Of a stretch of 64,000 bases of DNA, positions 59,454-64,000 are shown piece after piece. The position numbers and the translations under genes are program-made. Numbering within the stretch: position 1 is the stretch's first letter; each line of letters opens with the position of its first letter. The stretch covers positions 1 through 64,000 of the forward strand of contig JAZQDV010000008.1 in assembly GCA_045546975.1 (NCBI GenBank), written 5' to 3'. The notes under the pieces were generated by a model. The model ran no database searches and was not told the origin of the DNA. It was given only the letters and a program-made list of their open reading frames with translations. The DNA comes from SIG480 sp045546975 (GTDB taxonomy: Bacteria > Bacillota > Clostridia > Oscillospirales > JAAYXM01).

Positions 59454-60548
59454 ATGGGAGAACGTATTTTAGAGCTTTCAGGCATTTACAAAACATTTGA
59501 GGATCTTGGCGTCCTCGACGGAATAGATCTATATATTGAAAAGAACGAGTTTCTTACACTCCTTGGTCCTTCCGGTTGCGGAAAGACCACGCTTTTGCGT
59601 ATAATCGGAGGCTTCTTAAAGCCGAGCGAGGGCGAAATCTTTTATCGCGGCAAGCGTATAAACGATGTTCCCCCGCACAAGCGCAACATCAATACTGTTT
59701 TCCAGAGATATGCTCTTTTCCCGAAGATGACGGTTGGCGAGAACATCGCATTTGGCCCGAATCTCAAAAAGTGGGATAAGAAGAAAATTGACCGTGCAGT
59801 TGATGAGATGCTTGAGCTTGTAAGCCTTCGAGGCTTCCGTGACCGTGATGTCACAACGCTTTCTGGCGGCCAGCAGCAGCGCGTTGCCGTTGCGCGTGCG
59901 CTTATCAACAAACCCGACATTCTTCTCCTTGACGAGCCGCTCGGTGCTCTCGACTTAAAGCTTCGCAAGGAAATGCAGATCGAGCTCAAACGCATCCAGC
60001 AGGAGAGCGGAATCACCTTCGTCTATGTCACACACGACCAGGAAGAAGCTCTTACAATGTCTGATACCATCGTCGTTATGAACGGCGGAAAAATTCAGCA
60101 GATAGGAACTCCGCAGGATATATACAACGAGCCGAAAAACGCGTTTGTTGCGGACTTTATCGGCGACAGCAACATTCTCCCGGCAAAGATGGTGCGCGAC
60201 TATGAGGTCGCCTTCCTCGGTCACATCTTCCCCTGCGTTGACGCAGGCTTTGGCGAGGGAAAACCCGTCGACGTCGTTCTCCGCCCTGAGGATGTCAAGC
60301 TCTCTTCCCTCTCGGCAGAATTTCCCTGCGGCGAGGTTGTTTCTTCCATATTCAAGGGCGTTCACTACGAAATGCGTGTCGACTGCCACGGCGAAACAAT
60401 CATCGCTCAGTCAACGGTGAACTGCCAGCCGGGAACTCTTGTTTCTCTCCGCGTTGACCCTGCAGATATCCAGGTAATGCACAAGAGTGAAAACTCGCCT
60501 GACATAAAAGCAAAGGTTCAGGAACTTTCAGTTACGGAGGCAGAATAG
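59454..60548 (+). CDS. potA: Spermidine/putrescine ABC transporter ATPase PotA
   Basis: 364 aa. ATP-binding subunit of the polyamine importer. Walker A GPSGCGKTT, signature LSGGQQQR, Walker B ILLLDEPLGALD, followed by a C-terminal TOBE regulatory domain (about 275-355). The TAG stop and the GTG of potB share one base (60548). Confidence 0.96.
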   Translation: MGERILELSGIYKTFEDLGVLDGIDLYIEKNEFLTLLGPSGCGKTTLLRIIGGFLKPSEGEIFYRGKRINDVPPHKRNINTVFQRYALFPKMTVGENIAFGPNLKKWDKKKIDRAVDEMLELVSLRGFRDRDVTTLSGGQQQRVAVARALINKPDILLLDEPLGALDLKLRKEMQIELKRIQQESGITFVYVTHDQEEALTMSDTIVVMNGGKIQQIGTPQDIYNEPKNAFVADFIGDSNILPAKMVRDYEVAFLGHIFPCVDAGFGEGKPVDVVLRPEDVKLSSLSAEFPCGEVVSSIFKGVHYEMRVDCHGETIIAQSTVNCQPGTLVSLRVDPADIQVMHKSENSPDIKAKVQELSVTEAE

Positions 60549-61384
60549 TGAAGAAGACTGCTTTTTTGATACCGCTTTATGTGTGGACAGCAGTTTTCGT
60601 GCTGTTCCCGCTCGCGATAGTTATATACTACGCCTTTACGCGCCCGACAGCTGACGGCGTTGTCCTGTCGCTTGAAAGCTTTTCGCGTCTCTCGAACCCC
60701 ATGTATCTCGGGGTACTCCTGAAAAGCTTCAAAATTGCGATAATCTCGACGGTCATCTGCATTCTTGCAGGCTATCCCGTCGCATATACTCTTGCGCGCA
60801 GCCGTTCAAAATACAAGCTTATCATAATCATCCTTATCCTTTTGCCGATGTGGATGAATTTCCTTTTGCGCACATATTCCTGGCTCTCAATCCTTGAGAA
60901 CACAGGTCTTGTCAACACAGTTCTCGGAAAGCTCGGTATGGAAAAGGTGCATTTCCTCTACAACGAGGGCGCAGTTGTGCTCGGCACTGTATACAACTAT
61001 CTCCCGTTTATGATAATGCCAATTTACCTTACCCTCTTAAAGCTTGACGAGAGTCTTCTTGAGGCAGCGGCAGACCTCGGTGCGAATCCCGTTCGCGCAT
61101 TCCTTCGCGTGACGCTCCCATTCTCGATACCCGGAATCCTCTCGGGCGTTGCAATGGTCTTTGTCCCGAGCGTTACAACCTTCGTTATATCTCAGCTCAT
61201 GGGCGGCGGCAAGGTCCCGCTCATCGGCGACGTTATAGAGCAGCAGTTCCGCGTTGTAAACGACTGGCATTTCGGCAGCGCAATAAGCGTTATCGTCATG
61301 GTTATCGTTTTAGTGTTTATGTACTTCATAAACCGCGGTGATGTTGAATCAAACAACGGAAACGGAGGCAGGATTTTGCGATGA
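60548..61384 (+). CDS. potB: Spermidine/putrescine ABC permease PotB
   Basis: 278 aa, six hydrophobic segments, with the EAA loop LLEAAADLGANPVRAFLRVTLP that contacts PotA. GTG start overlapping the potA stop; stop overlaps the potC ATG (ATGA). Translational coupling along the operon. Confidence 0.95.
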   Translation: MKKTAFLIPLYVWTAVFVLFPLAIVIYYAFTRPTADGVVLSLESFSRLSNPMYLGVLLKSFKIAIISTVICILAGYPVAYTLARSRSKYKLIIIILILLPMWMNFLLRTYSWLSILENTGLVNTVLGKLGMEKVHFLYNEGAVVLGTVYNYLPFMIMPIYLTLLKLDESLLEAAADLGANPVRAFLRVTLPFSIPGILSGVAMVFVPSVTTFVISQLMGGGKVPLIGDVIEQQFRVVNDWHFGSAISVIVMVIVLVFMYFINRGDVESNNGNGGRILR

Positions 61385-62172
61385 AAAAGATTTCAAAAGC
61401 ATATATCGGTCTTGTCCTCGCGTTTTTGTATGCGCCGATTGTCGTTCTTATGGTGTATTCATTTAACGCATCGAAATCGCGCGCAGTCTGGAAGGGCTTT
61501 ACACTCGACTGGTACAAGAGCCTTCTTTCCAACAGCGAGATTATGGGCTCTCTCTATACAACGCTTATCTGCGGTCTTCTTGCGGCTCTTGTCGCAACCG
61601 TTATCGGCTCGCTTGCGGCATACGGCCTTGGCAAACACAAAAATATGAAGAGCGGTCTTGTTCTTTCCCTTGCATACATCCCAATGCTCAACGCGGAGAT
61701 AGTTACGGGCGTATCGCTTATGCTTCTCTTCACGCTTATGAACCTTGAGCTTGGTTTTTTCACTATGCTTATCGCACATATCACCTTTGGAATCCCGTAC
61801 GTTATACTGACAGTGCTTCCCAAGGTGCGCCAGGTTGACTGGAGTCTATACGATGCGGCTCAGGACCTCGGCTGTACGCCGTGGATGTCCTTCTGGAAGA
61901 TAATCTTTCCGGAGCTTTTGCCCGCTATCGGCACGGGATTTTTGCTCTCGCTTACGATGTCGATAGACGACTTCATCATAAGCTTCTTCACAACAGGTAA
62001 CGGCGTAAGCAACCTCTCGATAACTATCTACACCATGGCAAAGAGAGGAATCAAACCCGAAATAAACGCACTTTCGACGATTATGTTTACGTTTATCTTC
62101 ATAATACTTATAATAGCAAATGCAGGTGCCGTTAAAAAAGAAAAGGAAAAGAAAAGGGGTATGCGTATATGA
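61381..62172 (+). CDS. potC: Spermidine/putrescine ABC permease PotC
   Basis: 263 aa, six hydrophobic segments, EAA loop YDAAQDLGCTPWMSFWKIIFPE and the typical FSIDDFIISFF-like L-T-M-S-I-D-D-F segment. Its start overlaps potB and its stop overlaps the potD ATG. Confidence 0.95.
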   Translation: MKKISKAYIGLVLAFLYAPIVVLMVYSFNASKSRAVWKGFTLDWYKSLLSNSEIMGSLYTTLICGLLAALVATVIGSLAAYGLGKHKNMKSGLVLSLAYIPMLNAEIVTGVSLMLLFTLMNLELGFFTMLIAHITFGIPYVILTVLPKVRQVDWSLYDAAQDLGCTPWMSFWKIIFPELLPAIGTGFLLSLTMSIDDFIISFFTTGNGVSNLSITIYTMAKRGIKPEINALSTIMFTFIFIILIIANAGAVKKEKEKKRGMRI

Positions 62173-63206
62173 AAAAGATACTTGCACTTATTCTTGCATT
62201 GACATTACTTGTTCTTCCGCTCACATCCTGCGGGGATGACAGGGAAGTTCTGAAGGTGTACAACTGGGGTGACTATATCGCTCCCGGAGTTATCGACGAT
62301 TTTGAGGCGGAATACAACATCCGCGTTGTGTATGAAATGTTTGAAACAAACGAGGATATGTACACAAAAATCAAGAACTCAAACAACAAGTACGATGTTA
62401 TCATCCCTTCTGACTATATGATAGAGCGAATGATTGCAGAGGATATGCTCGCAGAGATTGATATGGCGAATATCACAAACTACAGTGCAATCGATGATGA
62501 GTATAAAAACCTTCCGTTTGACCCCGAAAACAAATTCTCTGTTCCGTACACTTGGGGAACTGTCGGTATCCTTTATAACAAAACTATGGTAAACGGTCCG
62601 ATAGACAGCTGGTCCTCTCTCTGGGATGAGCAGTATAAGAACAACATCATTATGATGAACAGTCAGCGCGATGCTATTGGTATGACTCTCAAGTATCTCG
62701 GATACAGCTTAAACGAGCTTGACCCGACGGCACTTGAGGCCGCAAAGGCAAAGCTCATTGAGCAGTCACCCCTTGTTCTCACCTGGGTTGTTGACGAGGT
62801 AAAGGATAAGATGATAGGTGGCGAGGCAGCTCTCGCTCTCGTATATGCAGGCGATGCGGTTTACTGCAAGGGCGAAAACCCCGACCTTGAGTATGTAATC
62901 CCGAAGGAAGGCTCAAACATCTTCTTTGACTCTATGTGCATCCCGAAGAACTGCGAAAACAAGGCCGCCGCAGAAAAGTTTATAGACTTTATGTGCCGTC
63001 CTGAAATCGCGGCGAGAAACGCAGAGTACATCGGCTACTCGTCACCGTCAACTCCTGCGCGCGAGCTTATGGGCGAGGCGGGAAAGGACCCGACAGCATA
63101 TCCTGACATCACAAAATATGACCTTGAGATTTTCTCCTCACTCGGCGATAAGACACAGATTTACGACGAGCTCTGGACGGAAATCAAAACCTCATTTGGT
63201 ATGTAA
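62169..63206 (+). CDS. potD: Spermidine/putrescine-binding lipoprotein PotD
   Basis: 345 aa. Lipobox L-T-S-C (Cys21), then LKVYNWGDYI, the hallmark of the PotD/PotF binding proteins. NNKYDVIIPSDYM and FVPYTWGTVG-like SVPYTWGTVGILYN line the polyamine pocket. Its ATG overlaps potC. Completes the importer on the outer membrane-facing side of the cytoplasmic membrane. Confidence 0.95.
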   Translation: MKKILALILALTLLVLPLTSCGDDREVLKVYNWGDYIAPGVIDDFEAEYNIRVVYEMFETNEDMYTKIKNSNNKYDVIIPSDYMIERMIAEDMLAEIDMANITNYSAIDDEYKNLPFDPENKFSVPYTWGTVGILYNKTMVNGPIDSWSSLWDEQYKNNIIMMNSQRDAIGMTLKYLGYSLNELDPTALEAAKAKLIEQSPLVLTWVVDEVKDKMIGGEAALALVYAGDAVYCKGENPDLEYVIPKEGSNIFFDSMCIPKNCENKAAAEKFIDFMCRPEIAARNAEYIGYSSPSTPARELMGEAGKDPTAYPDITKYDLEIFSSLGDKTQIYDELWTEIKTSFGM

Positions 63207-63212
63207 AACTTG

Positions 63213-63242
63213 GCAGAGCGTTGTGACAACGCTCTGCTTTTA
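63213..63242 (+). terminator. Terminator of the pot operon
   Basis: GCAGAGCGTTG (63213-63223) / CAACGCTCTGC (63227-63237), 3-nt loop, T-rich tail. Confidence 0.88.
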
Positions 63243-63249
63243 TATTGTC

Positions 63250-63278
63250 TTGTTTTCTTAAAAAAAGTATGATAAAAT
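63250..63278 (+). promoter_or_regulatory. Sigma-A promoter of the comM-like gene
   Basis: -35 TTGTTT (63250-63255), 17-bp spacer, -10 TAAAAT (63273-63278). Confidence 0.65.
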
Positions 63279-63321
63279 TAAAAACAGATATAAGTTTCTG
63301 CCATAAAGGAGGTGTATGAGG

Positions 63322-64000
63322 GTGCTATCGGAGATAAAAACATTCGGGCTTTCAGGTGATGCCGGGTGCGAAATCACCGCGGAATGCTTTCTCGCAGGCG
63401 GACTTCCGAGCTTTGACATTGTCGGACTTCCCGATGTTTCCGTAAAAGAGGCCCGCGACAGAGTAAGGGCGTCATTCAAGAACCTTTCATACGACTTTCC
63501 GCAACGCAGAGTTACGGTAAATCTCGCACCTGCAGACACACGAAAGGAAGGCGCCTCCTTTGACCTTCCGATTCTGCTGTCTATTCTCGCATCCTCCGGC
63601 AACATCCCGAAGCCCTCGGGTGATAGCGCATTTATCGGAGAGCTGTCCCTTGCAGGTGAGCTTCGTCCGTGCCGCGGCATTCTCTCAATGGCTCTTGCTG
63701 CACAAAAAGCAGGGGTTCGGCATCTATTTGTTCCGACAGACAATGCCCGCGAGGCGTCCCTTGCAGGAAACGGACTTTTGGTATACGGTGTAAAAAATGC
63801 ATCTGACATAATCGCGCACCTTAAGGGCGAGACAACGATGACCCCCGAAACACCGTGGGAACCGCCCTGCGACAACACAAAGGTACCCGACTTTTCCGAC
63901 GTCAAGGGTCAGGAAAACGTCAAGCGCGCGCTTGAAATTGCCGCAGCGGGAGGGCATAATATTCTTATGATAGGTCCTCCGGGCTCCGGAAAGAGCATGA
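63322..64000 (+). CDS. comM: ComM/YifB family Mg-chelatase-like AAA+ ATPase, 3' end beyond window
   Basis: Partial, about 226 codons present. The N-terminal ribosomal-S5-like fold (V-L-S-E-I-K-T-F-G start, FDIVGLPDVSVKEARDRVRA, VNLAPAD, FIGELSLAGELRP) is followed by VPDFSDVKGQENVKRALEIAAAGGHN and the Walker A GPPGSGKS at the window edge. Such proteins act in DNA uptake/branch migration in naturally competent bacteria. The GTG at 63322 fits AAGGAGG 9 nt upstream; an in-frame ATG two codons earlier sits too close to it. Confidence 0.93.
   Translation, partial: MLSEIKTFGLSGDAGCEITAECFLAGGLPSFDIVGLPDVSVKEARDRVRASFKNLSYDFPQRRVTVNLAPADTRKEGASFDLPILLSILASSGNIPKPSGDSAFIGELSLAGELRPCRGILSMALAAQKAGVRHLFVPTDNAREASLAGNGLLVYGVKNASDIIAHLKGETTMTPETPWEPPCDNTKVPDFSDVKGQENVKRALEIAAAGGHNILMIGPPGSGKSM

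Overview
The window comes from a spore-forming, anaerobic, low-to-medium GC Firmicute of the class Clostridia. Evidence for sporulation is spoVB, a gerA-type germinant receptor operon, spoVT and spoIVB. Evidence for anaerobiosis is an oxygen-sensitive class III ribonucleotide reductase (nrdD/nrdG). An archaeal-type ProS, ApgM phosphoglycerate mutase and SLH-domain surface protein also fit this group. The species cannot be named from the sequence alone. Many genes have textbook sigma-A promoters (17-bp spacers) and strong hairpin terminators, so transcription units can be read directly.

Layout. 1-338: tRNA operon (Gly-Arg-His-Gln, minus strand; Gln is cut by the window edge). 0.4-3.7 kb: a fruK-like kinase, secG and typA. 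3.67-3.97 kb: a gene-free 303-bp element made of nested inverted repeats. 4-9.3 kb: pgeF, an extracellular solute-binding lipoprotein, malQ and spoVB. 9.3-14 kb: a Cys-rich clostridial protein and a four-gene germinant receptor operon (A-C-small 2-TM protein-B). 14-17 kb: a lipoprotein, a MATE exporter and degV. 17-23 kb: ABC exporter, nrdG, nrdD and trxB. NrdD carries a C-terminal redoxin domain, and nrdD has its own promoter with NrdR-like boxes. 23-25 kb: DUF1540, spoVT, a lipoprotein and an SLH protein.

25.4-31.4 kb is a sugar-utilisation locus: two GH36-type glycosidases flank a DMT permease, with a divergent AraC regulator. 31.4-33.7 kb is a VOC/metallophosphoesterase operon. 33.7-34.6 kb is an AT-rich island with a barnase-type RNase fused to a short MuF-like (phage head) segment, followed by its barstar inhibitor. 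34.7-43.3 kb: spoIVB, then apgM-proS-argS-MATE, then divergent metF-gmk. 43.3-50 kb: tyrS, and the lepA-hemW-ACT-UPF0210-tadA operon. 50-58.7 kb: yfbR, a cell-wall amidase, and the macromolecular-synthesis run dgt-dnaG-rpoD followed by an amidohydrolase, a homocysteine methyltransferase, tatD and an ArAE membrane protein. 58.8-63.2 kb: the potR-potABCD polyamine import operon. The window ends inside a ComM/YifB ATPase gene.

Most of the window is ordinary chromosomal housekeeping. The parts most worth a second look are the NrdD-redoxin/TrxB unit with its regulatory boxes, the MuF-barnase/barstar pair, the 303-bp folded element and its small relative at 31.4 kb, the ger operon with a fourth small subunit, and the duplicated GH36 locus.
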